From: Labilithrix sp.
Lineage (GTDB): Bacteria > Myxococcota > Polyangia > Polyangiales > Polyangiaceae
Length of the DNA stretch: 31,817 nt
NCBI GenBank assembly: GCA_028287035.1
Contig: JAQBQL010000279.1
Span: 1 to 31,817 of the forward strand
Direction: 5' to 3'
Of the stretch, positions 22,666 through 30,680 are shown one piece after another; position 1 is the first letter of the stretch, and each line of letters opens with the position of its first letter. Made by a program: the position numbers and the translations under genes. The notes under the pieces were generated by a model that was not told the DNA's origin, did no database searches, and saw only the letters and a list, made by a program, of their open reading frames with translations.

Positions 22666-22741
22666 GGGTCGATAGCTCAGTTGGTAGAGCTGCGGACTTT
22701 TAATCCGTAGGTCGCGGGATCGTGCCCCGCTCGACCCACCA
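22666..22741 (+). tRNA. tRNA-Lys (anticodon TTT) with unusual T-loop
   Basis: A 76-nt cloverleaf with encoded CCA. The acceptor GGGTCGA pairs perfectly with TCGACCC, the D stem is GCTC/GAGC with GG in the loop, and the anticodon stem GCGGA/TCCGT encloses CTTTTAA, giving anticodon TTT (22699-22701). The T stem GCGGG/CCCGC is perfect but its loop is ATCGTGC instead of the usual TTCGANN: position 54 is A (22719) and position 58 is T (22723). Position 26 is T rather than a purine. T55, C56 and G18-G19 are kept, so the elbow can still form. A short GGGC-GTGC-GCCC hairpin (22750-22761) follows. Confidence 0.93.
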
Positions 22742-22762
22742 CATTGCTCGGGCGTGCGCCCC

Positions 22763-23464
22763 TCACTTGAAGCCGGTGAGGTGGACCACGTACCAGGCGC
22801 CGCGCCAGGAGATGAGCGAGCTCACGTCGAAGCTCCGCTCCTTGCCGCTGCCGTCGTCGTAGACGATCCGCGTGCCGTACACCCGGTAGTAGCCGAGCTT
22901 GTTCGACTCCTCGCCGGGATCGACCCAGCGCGCCCGGTCCTGCGGGACCTCGGCGCGCAGGAGCTTCGCGTCCGCCGCGTGGTCGCCGAGCCGCTTGTGG
23001 AGGGCGTGGATGTCCCGCTTGTAGGCGGACACGAGCCGGTGCCGCCAGTCGGAGCTCGCGTTGGGGATCGCCTTCACCTGGTCGTACGCGGTCACCGGGA
23101 AGAACGCGGGCAGGCCGCGCTCGGGGTCGTCCTTCTGCACCGCCTCCCAGAGCGCCGCGACGCGCGCGTCGAAGGCGGCGCCGCTCGCCTCGGGCTTGTC
23201 GTGCGTCTGCGGCAGCGTTCCCGGATCGACCTCGACCGGCGCGGCGCCTGCGTCCGGCGTGTCACTGCTCGCAGCGACCGTGACGCCGGCGCGCGCGCTC
23301 TGCGGCTCCGCCGATCCGGACGCGCCGGGCGGCGGCGGCAACGGCGCGACCGACCCATCGAGCCCGGTCACCGAGGGAGGCTCGCTGCCCTTGCACCCGG
23401 CGGCGATGAATACAGAGAGCACGAGGACGGTCGAACCCACCGGCCCTGACAGGCATCTGCGCAT
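22763..23464 (-). CDS. Hypothetical lipoprotein
   Basis: 233 residues from ATG 23464, where a signal sequence begins; it ends IAAGC (Cys24). A Pro/Ala-rich disordered linker spans about 25-90. The C-terminal domain (about 95-233) is not recognised; it ends in a beta-rich block with GYYRVYGTRIVYDD, RSFDVSSLISWRGAWYVVHLTGFK. The closing block with WYVVHL resembles SnoaL/NTF2-like or DUF-type periplasmic domains only loosely. It probably sits in a membrane facing the periplasm. TATCGT (23479-23474) lies 9 bp before the start. Downstream, 21 bp away, is the oppositely transcribed tRNA-Lys. Confidence 0.75.
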   Translation of the reverse strand: MRRCLSGPVGSTVLVLSVFIAAGCKGSEPPSVTGLDGSVAPLPPPPGASGSAEPQSARAGVTVAASSDTPDAGAAPVEVDPGTLPQTHDKPEASGAAFDARVAALWEAVQKDDPERGLPAFFPVTAYDQVKAIPNASSDWRHRLVSAYKRDIHALHKRLGDHAADAKLLRAEVPQDRARWVDPGEESNKLGYYRVYGTRIVYDDGSGKERSFDVSSLISWRGAWYVVHLTGFK

Positions 23465-23546
23465 GACGCGGCGACGATAGCGTGAGCGCCGCCTCGCGTA
23501 AGGATTGTTGCGTCGCGTGCGTTTGCCCGCGGGCTGCGCTCGGTCG

Positions 23547-23575
23547 TTGACGCTGTGCGCCCCGGTCGATAGTTG
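23547..23575 (+). promoter_or_regulatory. Candidate sigma-70-type promoter
   Basis: TTGACG (23547-23552), a 17-bp spacer and TAGTTG (23570-23575) lie upstream of the Cys-rich lipoprotein gene. A second hexamer, TAGCTT (23602-23607), sits 11 bp before its ATG, with the ribosome-binding site GGAGGAA between them (23608-23614). Confidence 0.4.
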
Positions 23576-23618
23576 TAGGTCTCGGCTGCCATGAGCGGCC
23601 CTAGCTTGGAGGAAGCGC

Positions 23619-24071
23619 ATGGCAAGGATGACGAGCGTCGTGGTTCTGGGTTTCGTGGCCGGAGCCGTCATGGTCTCGGCGTGCAAGAAGGACGACGCGG
23701 CGGCCCAGCCGCAGTACGCGCAGCAGCCGGGCGCATACCCCCCGGGCGCGTACCCCGCGCAGCCTGGCGCGTATCCGCAGCAGCCCGGTGCGTATCCGCA
23801 GCAGCCCGGCTACCCGCAGCAGCCCGGCGCCTACCCGGCGCCCGCGGCCGTTCCGGGCGCTCCGGCGCCCGGCACCGGTCAGCTCGCGACGCCCGGGCCG
23901 ACGGCGCTGCCCTGCCAGAACGACTCTTCCTGCATGACCCATCGCTGCAACACGCAGTACGGCAAGTGCGCGTTCCCCTGCGTCAGCGACGCCGACTGCA
24001 TCACCGGCTCGACGTGCTTCGTCGGCGGCGGCGCGCTCGCCGCGTGCATCCCGAAGGCGCCCGGTACCTGA
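23619..24071 (+). CDS. Cys-rich lipoprotein with PQQPGAYP repeats
   Basis: 150 residues from ATG 23619, preceded by GGAGGAA at good spacing. The signal ends VSAC (Cys22), a good lipobox. Residues about 30-75 are tandem Gln/Pro/Gly/Ala/Tyr repeats (QQPGAYP, PGAYPAQPGAYPQQ) resembling a flexible wall- or matrix-spanning stalk. The last 50 residues hold eight cysteines in a C-x5-C-x4-C-x5-C-x3-C-x5-C-x5-C-x8-C arrangement typical of small disulphide-bonded extracellular modules seen in myxobacterial proteins. The role is unknown; surface binding is plausible. Its TGA ends at 24071 and the convergent LigD stop begins at 24072, so no untranslated gap exists between the two genes. Confidence 0.82.
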   Translation: MARMTSVVVLGFVAGAVMVSACKKDDAAAQPQYAQQPGAYPPGAYPAQPGAYPQQPGAYPQQPGYPQQPGAYPAPAAVPGAPAPGTGQLATPGPTALPCQNDSSCMTHRCNTQYGKCAFPCVSDADCITGSTCFVGGGALAACIPKAPGT

Positions 24072-26708
24072 TCAGCGCGGGCCCGCGAGGAGCTCCCGTG
24101 GGATGGTCTGCTTGGTCTCGAGCATGCCGTCCCACGGATCCTCTCCGCGCGCCGCGCGATCCGCGAGGATGCCCGGCACGGTGCGGATGTCGAAGGCCTT
24201 CGGGTCGAGCCCCGGCAGCTCGTCCCAGCTGACCGGGAGGGCGACGCCCGCCCCCGCGCGGGCGCGCGGCGAGTAGGGCAGGATGGCGGTCGCTCCGCGC
24301 CCGTTACGGAAGTGATCGATGAAGATCTTCCCCGTACGCGCGGCCTTCGTCATCGTCGCCACGTAGCTCTTCGGGCGGCGCTTCACCATGCCGTGCGCGA
24401 CCGCCGCGGCGAACGCCGTGACCGCCGGCCACTCCTCCTTGGGCGCGATCGGCAGCACCACGTGGAGGCCCTTGCCGCCGGTGGTCTTCACGAACGTCGT
24501 CAGGCCGAGCTTCGAGAGCTCGTCACGCAGATCGAACGCCGCCTCGATGACCTTCCCGAAGGGAAGGCCGACGTCCGGATCGAGGTCGAAGACGATCCAG
24601 TCCGGCTTGTCCACCTTGGGGAGGCGCGAACCCCAGCCGTGCAGCTCGACGGCGTTCAGCTGCACGAGGTGGAAGACCTCGTCCCGCGTCGTCGCGTAGA
24701 CGATCGGCTCCCCGAACGCTTCGCCGGTCCCGATGGTGGCCGCGGTGAGCCCCTGACCGGCGTGCTTCTGGACGAAGCAGGTCTTCTGGCGCACGCGCCC
24801 GCTCGATCCCGTGAACCCTGCCTCGGGCCACGTGTCCGTGCATCGCACCAGCATCAGCGGCCGCTTCTTCGCGAACACGAGGAAGTGATCGACGCTCGCC
24901 TCGGCGTAGTGCGCGAGCTCACGCTTCGTGATGCCCGTCGTCAGGTCGACCACGCGGTCGGGATGCGTGATCTTCGTCTTCCCGAGGCGGAGGTCACCCG
25001 TGGCCTCGTGCTTCGTGGCCGCCGCCGGGGCGGCCTTCTTCGCGGCCGGCGCGGGGAGGTGCTGCTCCTTCTCGCGCACCACGTCGGCGGCCTTCTTGTC
25101 CTCGCGGAGGCCCTGGAACGTCGGATGGCGTAGCGCGCCCTCGCGGGTCCACTCGGTGAAGCGCACCTCGCACACGAGCTCGGGCGCCACCCAGGTCGCG
25201 TCCTTCATGCGCGGCGCGCCGGTGACCGCGGGCTCCTTCGTGACGAGCGGGGCAAGGCGCTTCGCGAGATCGGTGAGCGACGCCTGCGTGAAGCCGGTGC
25301 CCACCTTTCCCGCGAACCGCAGCTGCTTGCCCTCCTGGACGCCGAGGAGGAGCGCGCCGACCCCGGAGCGCGAGCCCTTCGGCTTCGTGAACCCGACGAT
25401 GACGAGCTCCTGGCGCTTCTGGCACTTGATCTTCACCCACTCCGGCCCGCGACCGGCGCGGTACGGGCGCCCCGAGCGCTTCGCGATGATGCCCTCGAGG
25501 CCCATCTTGCAGGCGTGCGCATGCAGGGCGTGCCCGTCGCCCGTGAGGTGATCGCCCATCTTGAGCGGCGCAGACAGACCGGCGAGGACGGTCTTCAGGG
25601 TGTCCTTGCGCGCGGTGAGCGGCTGATCGCGTAGGTCGACGCCGTCGTAGAAGAGGAGATCGAAGATGAAGTAGACGAGGCGCCGCTCGTCGTCCTTGCC
25701 ACTCAGCGCGTTCTGGAGCTTCTGGAAATCCGTGCGGCCATCCTCGAGGACGTAGGCGATCTCGCCGTCGAACACCGCGTTCTTCACGCGAACGTGCGAC
25801 AGGGCCTCGGCGATGGTGGGGAAGTGGTCGGTCCAGTCGTTGCCATTGCGGGTCGCGACCGAGACGCTCCCGTCGTCCACCGTCGCGAGCGCGCGGTAGC
25901 CGTCGTACTTCAGCTCGTAGACCCAGTCCTCGCCGGTCGGTACGTCGTCGACGAGCGTGGCGAGCTGGGGCGCGATCTCGCCGATCGCGGGCACGGTGGC
26001 GCCGCCGGTCGCCCGCTTCGTCGCCGCGCGCTTCTTCGGCGTGGCCGCCGCCTTGGCCGTCTTCTTCGCGACCTTCTTCGCGGGCTTCTCGGCCTTCGCG
26101 GGCTTCGGCGCGGGGACTCCGTTCTTCACGTCGACCACCGTACGCCCGCTGATCACGCTGCGGGGCTCGAGCTTCACGACCTCGGCGTCCTTGCCATCGC
26201 GAACGAACTCGTCTTTCCCCTTCATGAGGAGCCAGTTGTTCTTGCCGCGGTCGCTGTCCCGCGGGGCGAGCCGCACGAGCCGGTACTTGCCCTTCACCTT
26301 CTCGCCGTGGAGCACGAACTCGAGCTTGCCCTTCTTCTTTCCCTCGCGCGGATCCTCGAGCGGCTCCCACGTGCCGCGATCCCACACGATGACGGAGCCG
26401 CCGCCGTACTCGCCCTTCGGGATCGAGCCCTCGAAGTCGCGGTAGTCGACGGGGTGATCCTCGACCTCCACGGCGAGACGGCGCTCCTTCGTCGACAGGC
26501 TCGGCCCCTTCGGCACCGCCCACGAGAGCAGCACGCCGTCGAGCTCGAGGCGGAAGTCGTAGTGCATCGCCGTCGCGGCATGCTGCTGGATGACGAACGA
26601 ATGACCCGTGCCGGTCGGCTTGACCTCGCCCGACGGCTCGGCCGTCGTCCCGAAGTCACGCATCTCGTTGTACCTGGCGAGCGGCTGCTCCTCGGTCGTT
26701 CGCTTCAT
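24072..26708 (-). CDS. ligD: ATP-dependent DNA ligase D (phosphoesterase-ligase-polymerase)
   Basis: 878 residues from ATG 26708, overlapping the topoisomerase stop as ATGA; the open frame upstream is shadow. Three domains in order: an N-terminal 3'-phosphoesterase (about 35-185; His43, His49 and Asp51 in QQHAATAMHYDFRLE, then EDHPVDY and IPKGEYGGG), a Lys/Ala-rich linker (about 200-235), an ATP ligase with nucleotidyl Lys267 in ELKYDGYR plus OB fold, and a C-terminal primase-polymerase domain (about 585-878) with DLDPD metal ligands. LigD trims, fills and seals double-strand breaks recruited by Ku. The order PE-Lig-Pol is that of Pseudomonas-type enzymes rather than mycobacterial ones. The histone-like basic linkers here and in Ku's tail suggest extra DNA contacts. 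Confidence 0.96.
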   Translation of the reverse strand: MKRTTEEQPLARYNEMRDFGTTAEPSGEVKPTGTGHSFVIQQHAATAMHYDFRLELDGVLLSWAVPKGPSLSTKERRLAVEVEDHPVDYRDFEGSIPKGEYGGGSVIVWDRGTWEPLEDPREGKKKGKLEFVLHGEKVKGKYRLVRLAPRDSDRGKNNWLLMKGKDEFVRDGKDAEVVKLEPRSVISGRTVVDVKNGVPAPKPAKAEKPAKKVAKKTAKAAATPKKRAATKRATGGATVPAIGEIAPQLATLVDDVPTGEDWVYELKYDGYRALATVDDGSVSVATRNGNDWTDHFPTIAEALSHVRVKNAVFDGEIAYVLEDGRTDFQKLQNALSGKDDERRLVYFIFDLLFYDGVDLRDQPLTARKDTLKTVLAGLSAPLKMGDHLTGDGHALHAHACKMGLEGIIAKRSGRPYRAGRGPEWVKIKCQKRQELVIVGFTKPKGSRSGVGALLLGVQEGKQLRFAGKVGTGFTQASLTDLAKRLAPLVTKEPAVTGAPRMKDATWVAPELVCEVRFTEWTREGALRHPTFQGLREDKKAADVVREKEQHLPAPAAKKAAPAAATKHEATGDLRLGKTKITHPDRVVDLTTGITKRELAHYAEASVDHFLVFAKKRPLMLVRCTDTWPEAGFTGSSGRVRQKTCFVQKHAGQGLTAATIGTGEAFGEPIVYATTRDEVFHLVQLNAVELHGWGSRLPKVDKPDWIVFDLDPDVGLPFGKVIEAAFDLRDELSKLGLTTFVKTTGGKGLHVVLPIAPKEEWPAVTAFAAAVAHGMVKRRPKSYVATMTKAARTGKIFIDHFRNGRGATAILPYSPRARAGAGVALPVSWDELPGLDPKAFDIRTVPGILADRAARGEDPWDGMLETKQTIPRELLAGPR

Positions 26709-27844
26709 GCGGCCTCTTTCTTGGGCGGCTTCTTTCCGGAGAGCCGGTCGCGGAGCAGCATGAGCACCGCCGCCTCCGACGACGAGAGGTCCGGCAGGTG
26801 CTCGCGGAGCTCGGTCTCCGCACGCTGCTTCAGGACCTGCACGAGCTCGCCGTCGAGGTACGAGTCGAAGATGTGCGGATGCACGTAGCACTTGCGACAG
26901 ACGGACGGCGTGTTGCCGAGGCGGCTCGAGACGCTCTTCACCGCCTCGACGATGTTCTTCTTCGCGAGCGCCTTCGTGTCGAACGCCTCGAGCTCCTTCA
27001 GCGCCTGCGCGGCGAGCACGGTGCCGGCCCACGTGCGGAAGTCCTTCGCCGTCACGTCGGCGCCGGTGATCGCGTGCAGGAAGTCGTTGATGTCGCTCGA
27101 CTCGATCGTGTGAGGCTTGCCGTTGTCGTCGAGGTACTGGAAGAGCACCTCGCCCGGTAGCTCGTGACACCGCGCGACGACCTTCGCGACGCGGCGGTCG
27201 TGCACCTTCACCGCATGCGTCTTGCCGCTCTTGCCGCGGAAGTGAAAGGCGAGCGTCGAGCCCGAGACGTCGACGTGCCGGTCACGCATCGTGGTCAGGC
27301 CGAAGGAGCCGTTCTGGCGCGCGTACTCCTCGTTGCCGACGCGGATGAGCGTGATCTCGAGGAGGCGCACCACCGTGGCGAGCACCTTCTCGCGCGGCAA
27401 GCCGGGCTTCGCGAGGTGCTCGTCGACCTTCTTGCGGATGCCCGGCAGTAGCTCCGCGAAGTGCAGCATCCGCTCGTACTTCGTCTCCTCGCGCACCTCG
27501 CGGAAGCGCGGGTGATACCGGTACTGCTTGCGCCCGCGGGCGTCCCGGCCGGTCGCCTGGATGTGGCCGTTCTCGGACGGGCAGATCCACACCTTCTCCC
27601 ATGCGGGAGGGATGACGAGCGACTTGATGCGCGCGAGCGTGTCGGGGTCCTTGATCGTCTTGCCGTTCGTGTCCACGAACCGGAAGCTCTTGCCCGCCTT
27701 CACGCGCGTGAGGCCCGGGCCGGAGTCGTCGACGTAACGGCAGTGCGCGAGCTTCGCGCTGACGTGCGGATCGGGATCGAGCGGCTTGGCACGCGCCGCC
27801 TTCGCGGCTCGACCAGAGGGCAGCTTGCGGACGGCGGCGCCCAT
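26705..27844 (-). CDS. DNA topoisomerase IB (eukaryotic/poxvirus type)
   Basis: 379 residues from ATG 27844; a GTG directly before it (27847) is an equally placed alternative, forming GTGATG with the Ku stop. The protein has the N-terminal DNA-clamp region (SLVIPPAWEKVWICPSENGH), the catalytic core with RVGNEEYARQNGSFGLTT, KDFRTWAGT, and the nucleophile Tyr320 in CRKCYVHPHIFDSY. Bacterial type IB enzymes relax supercoils of either sign through a 3'-phosphotyrosyl intermediate without ATP. The Lys-rich tail is short. It is coupled at both ends, TGATG or GTGA with Ku and ATGA with LigD, so it is part of the end-joining operon rather than an accidental neighbour. Confidence 0.95.
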   Translation of the reverse strand: MGAAVRKLPSGRAAKAARAKPLDPDPHVSAKLAHCRYVDDSGPGLTRVKAGKSFRFVDTNGKTIKDPDTLARIKSLVIPPAWEKVWICPSENGHIQATGRDARGRKQYRYHPRFREVREETKYERMLHFAELLPGIRKKVDEHLAKPGLPREKVLATVVRLLEITLIRVGNEEYARQNGSFGLTTMRDRHVDVSGSTLAFHFRGKSGKTHAVKVHDRRVAKVVARCHELPGEVLFQYLDDNGKPHTIESSDINDFLHAITGADVTAKDFRTWAGTVLAAQALKELEAFDTKALAKKNIVEAVKSVSSRLGNTPSVCRKCYVHPHIFDSYLDGELVQVLKQRAETELREHLPDLSSSEAAVLMLLRDRLSGKKPPKKEAA

Positions 27845-28809
27845 CACGCCGCCTTCCGGCGCGGCGACTTCGCGCGCTTTGCAGTCTTCTTCTTCGCCGG
27901 GCTCTTCGCGGCGGACTTCGCGCTGCGCGAGCCGCCCGCGTCGTTCGCGGCGACGCTCTTCTGCAGGAGCGCGAGGAGGTCGACCACGTCGGTCGCGACC
28001 TCGCCCGTCGCCTTTTCGGCCTTCGGCTCGAACGTGCCCGTCTTCGCCTTTTCCTCGATCATCTTCATGACGTCCGCGTAGTAGCGATCCTTGTACTTCG
28101 CGGGGGTCCAGTCGCTCATCATCCCGTCGATGAGCTGCTCGGCCATCGCGAGCTCCTTCTCGTGGACCGTGACCTCGTCGCCCTTGGGAAGGGGCAGGTC
28201 CTTAGGCGCCTTGAGCTCGTGCCCGAAGCGGAGGATCTCGGCGACGAGCGCGTCGCCCACCGGCATGATCGCGACGAGGTGCTCGCGCGTCCTCATCACG
28301 AACGTGGCGATGGCGACCGCGCCCTTCTTCTCCAGCGCCTTGCGGAGCAGCACGTACGCCTTCGTCGCTCGCTTCTGGGGGATCAGGTAGTAGGGCGTCT
28401 CGAAGAACGAGGGCTCGATCTGGTCGGCCGGGACGAAGTCCTGGATGTCGAGCGTCTGCGTCGCCTTCACGTTCGCCTTCTCGAGGTCTTCCGGCTCGAG
28501 GATGACGTAGTTGTCGGGCTCGTACTCGTAGCCCTTCACGATGTCCTTCCACGCGACGGGCTTGCCGGTGGCGGCGCTCACGCGCTCGTACTTGATCCGG
28601 GAGAGGCTCTTCTTCTCGAGCTGGTGGAAGTGGATCTCCTCGTTCCGGCGCTCGGCCGTGTAGAGCGCGACGGGAATCTGGAGCAGGCCGAAGCTGATCG
28701 AGCCGTTCCACAGAGCGCGGCCTGCCGCCGCGCCGCTGTCATCGTCCTCGTCGTCGTCCTTCTTCTTGGTGCTGCCCGAGTGTCCGCGCGTGCTCTTGCG
28801 TGCCGCCAT
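27844..28809 (-). CDS. ku: Ku homologue, non-homologous end-joining
   Basis: 321 residues from ATG 28809, with GAGG just upstream. After an acidic/basic leader (1-32, including KKKDDDEDDD) the bacterial Ku core begins at GRALWNGSISFGLLQIPVALYTA and runs to about residue 265, with KGYEYEPDNYVILEPEDLE and IMPVGDALVAEILRFGHEL as recognisable blocks. The C-terminus is a Lys/Ala/Arg-rich tail (AKSPAKKKTAKRAKSPRRKAA region) like the extended basic tails of other bacterial Ku proteins. Ku forms a homodimeric ring on DNA ends and recruits LigD. It is the first gene of the three-gene operon and has a 114-bp upstream gap, which contains GCGG-TTTTT-CCGC (28852-28840, minus). Confidence 0.96.
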   Translation of the reverse strand: MAARKSTRGHSGSTKKKDDDEDDDSGAAAGRALWNGSISFGLLQIPVALYTAERRNEEIHFHQLEKKSLSRIKYERVSAATGKPVAWKDIVKGYEYEPDNYVILEPEDLEKANVKATQTLDIQDFVPADQIEPSFFETPYYLIPQKRATKAYVLLRKALEKKGAVAIATFVMRTREHLVAIMPVGDALVAEILRFGHELKAPKDLPLPKGDEVTVHEKELAMAEQLIDGMMSDWTPAKYKDRYYADVMKMIEEKAKTGTFEPKAEKATGEVATDVVDLLALLQKSVAANDAGGSRSAKSAAKSPAKKKTAKRAKSPRRKAA

Positions 28810-28923
28810 GACCTCGGCACGAAGCACCGGCCGTACCAGGCGGAAAAACCGCACTGATCGCGAGAGCAGGGGCGCGCGTGGGCGCACGCCCGCTGCGCCT
28901 CTGGTGCAAATCGCGCCTGCGGC

Positions 28924-30513
28924 TCAGTACGTCGTGGTGAAGAAGTCCATCTTCGCGTTGGGCGGCCACCCGAGGCCCCGCACGTGACGATCGACGCACG
29001 AGGCGACGCCCGGGTTGGGCGGGTTCGGATACACGCTGACGCCGACCGCGCGGCCGTTCTTGACCGCGACCTTCACGGTGACCTTCATGCTGTCCGGCGC
29101 CCCGCACCCGCTGATGAAGGATGCATTCTTCATGGGTCCGCTCAGCTGCGCGTCGGTGAGATCCGGGCCGCCCTTGGGGCCGCCGACGCTGATCTCCTGG
29201 TTGTTGGCGTTGAGCGCGGCCTCGTAGCTGCCGCCGCCCGCAAACCCCCCGCCACCCCCGCCACCGCCGCCGCCCTTGCCGCCGGCGCCCGCCTTCTTCG
29301 CGCCGCCCTTGAGCGACCCGCCGCCCGAGAGGTCGATGGCGCTCGGGTCGTCGGAGAGGTCCGAGCCGTCGCGACGCTCGCCCACCTTCTTCACGAGGAA
29401 GAGCGTGCCGCCGGCGACCAGCGCGACGGCCAGGATGCCACCGATGATGAACTTCGCCGCGCCCGCCTTCTTCTCGGCGCTCTCGACGCGGGCGACGTCC
29501 TTCTTCTCCTGCGCGATGTTCCGGTGGAGGCTCGCCTGCGTCGAGAAGGGGGCGAACTCGTCCCACTCCTCGATCTTCTGGGCGACCCCCGTGAGCTCGT
29601 CGCGGAGGATGTCGTGGCCGACGAACTGGTTCGACGCGATCTGCTGCAGCAGCTCGACCGCGCTGAACGGACCGTGGTCCATGCGGTCCTTGTTCACGAC
29701 GTAGCGGGGGCGCTGATCGGCCTCGAGCCGGGCCTTCAGCTGCGCGAGGTGGCGCGTGGGGTCGCGGGTGACGCGCGGGGCCGGCACCGCCGCGCCGTGA
29801 CCGTCGCCGAGCGAGGGCGAGGAGGTCGGGGGAAGGACGCCCGAGGGATTCGACGGGGGCGCCACCGAGAACTGCACGTCGACCGGCGGCAGCAGCGATC
29901 CGCGGATGTCGGTCGGCTCGCCGTTGGCGTGATCGAGGCCGTGCACGTCCGCGTCCGGCGGCGGGATGCTCTTCATCGGCGCGAGATGGTGCATCGCGTT
30001 GGCGAGCGCACCGAGATCGTCGGGCCGGTGGGCGGGATCGGCGACGAGGGCCTTGCCGAGCAGCATCTCGAGGCTCTCGGGGAGCGAAGGGTCGACGTCG
30101 CGGGGCCGCCGCATGCCGGGGCCGACCGGGGTGCCCGTGACCGCCTCGTACAGCATTGCGCCGACCGCGAACACGCTCGCGCGCGCGTTGCCGGGCGCGT
30201 TGCTCTTCACGAGCTCCGGCGCGAGGGCCGCGCGATCGCTCGCCTTCTGCGGGGCCACGGCGAGGGCGGGATGGACGCGCATGAGCCCGTCGGGACCCGG
30301 CGTGATCGCGGACGGATGCACGTAGAGCGCTTCGCCGCGGTCGTGACGGCCCTTCAGGTCGACGCAGACGGGGACGAGCACGGCGATCGCGTCGTCCAGG
30401 GTGAGACGGCGCCCTTCGGCGCGGCGCTGCTCGAGGAGGGTACGGAACGTGTGCGAAGAGGGAGCGGGACCCGATCCATACGCTGCTGCTGCGGACGCAG
30501 CGACTGCCGACAT
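28924..30513 (-). CDS. Pseudokinase - GYF-like - TM - AgmX/TonB-like C-terminal fusion
   Basis: 529 residues from ATG 30513. Residues about 22-172 follow the back half of a Ser/Thr kinase fold but with every catalytic element lost: ALYVHPSAITP where HRDLKPEN is expected, HPALA for DFG-x-A, then a normal C-lobe (ASVFAVGAMLYEAVTGTPVG, ADPAHRPDDLGAL). A Pro/Ser linker leads to a GYF_2-like domain (RYVVNKDRMDHGPFSAVELLQQI). A transmembrane helix (FIIGGILAVALVAGGTLFLV) follows, then a Gly-rich hinge of eleven-plus glycines, and a C-terminal domain with two Cys (FISGCG, VASCVDRHVRGLGWPP) resembling the AgmX/PglI/TonB C-terminal type. Topology: cytosolic N-part, periplasmic C-part. In relatives such tails act in gliding and envelope machines. 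Confidence 0.82.
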   Translation of the reverse strand: MSAVAASAAAAYGSGPAPSSHTFRTLLEQRRAEGRRLTLDDAIAVLVPVCVDLKGRHDRGEALYVHPSAITPGPDGLMRVHPALAVAPQKASDRAALAPELVKSNAPGNARASVFAVGAMLYEAVTGTPVGPGMRRPRDVDPSLPESLEMLLGKALVADPAHRPDDLGALANAMHHLAPMKSIPPPDADVHGLDHANGEPTDIRGSLLPPVDVQFSVAPPSNPSGVLPPTSSPSLGDGHGAAVPAPRVTRDPTRHLAQLKARLEADQRPRYVVNKDRMDHGPFSAVELLQQIASNQFVGHDILRDELTGVAQKIEEWDEFAPFSTQASLHRNIAQEKKDVARVESAEKKAGAAKFIIGGILAVALVAGGTLFLVKKVGERRDGSDLSDDPSAIDLSGGGSLKGGAKKAGAGGKGGGGGGGGGGFAGGGSYEAALNANNQEISVGGPKGGPDLTDAQLSGPMKNASFISGCGAPDSMKVTVKVAVKNGRAVGVSVYPNPPNPGVASCVDRHVRGLGWPPNAKMDFFTTTY

Positions 30514-30520
30514 GGCGTCA

Positions 30521-30526
30521 AAGCTA
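30521..30526 (-). promoter_or_regulatory. Candidate -10 hexamer (TAGCTT)
   Basis: TAGCTT on the minus strand ends 7 bp before ATG 30513; no clear -35 is seen at 16-18 bp. Confidence 0.3.
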
Positions 30527-30625
30527 CCCGAGGAGAGGCAGCACTCTCAAGCAACGCGAAGGGGGATCGCGCGGTTGGCCTCGTTCGCACGCGGCGCACT
30601 GCCTTCCGCATGGCCCGGACGCACG

Positions 30626-30660
30626 CGCGCCCGGACCGCTCGTCGAGCGATCCGGGCGCG
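30626..30660 (-). terminator. Strong hairpin after the helicase gene
   Basis: CGCGCCCGGA (30626-30635) and TCCGGGCGCG (30651-30660) form a perfect 10-bp stem, and the loop itself holds CGCTC/GAGCG (30637-30641, 30645-30649). It lies 20 bp after the helicase stop. No U tract follows, so termination is likely but not certain. Confidence 0.55.
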
Positions 30661-30680
30661 TGTACGAGGATGAAGGAGGG

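Noticed and set aside
22269..22703. Plus-strand open frames across the gap before the tRNA
   Set aside because: No ribosome-binding site, signal or domain is visible, and the frame runs into the tRNA gene.
28823..28838. Sigma-54-like match (TGGTACGGCCGGTGCT, minus strand) upstream of ku
   Set aside because: It scores 14 of 16, but its start site would fall about 3 nt before the ku ATG and remove the GAGG ribosome-binding site. It is more likely a chance match.
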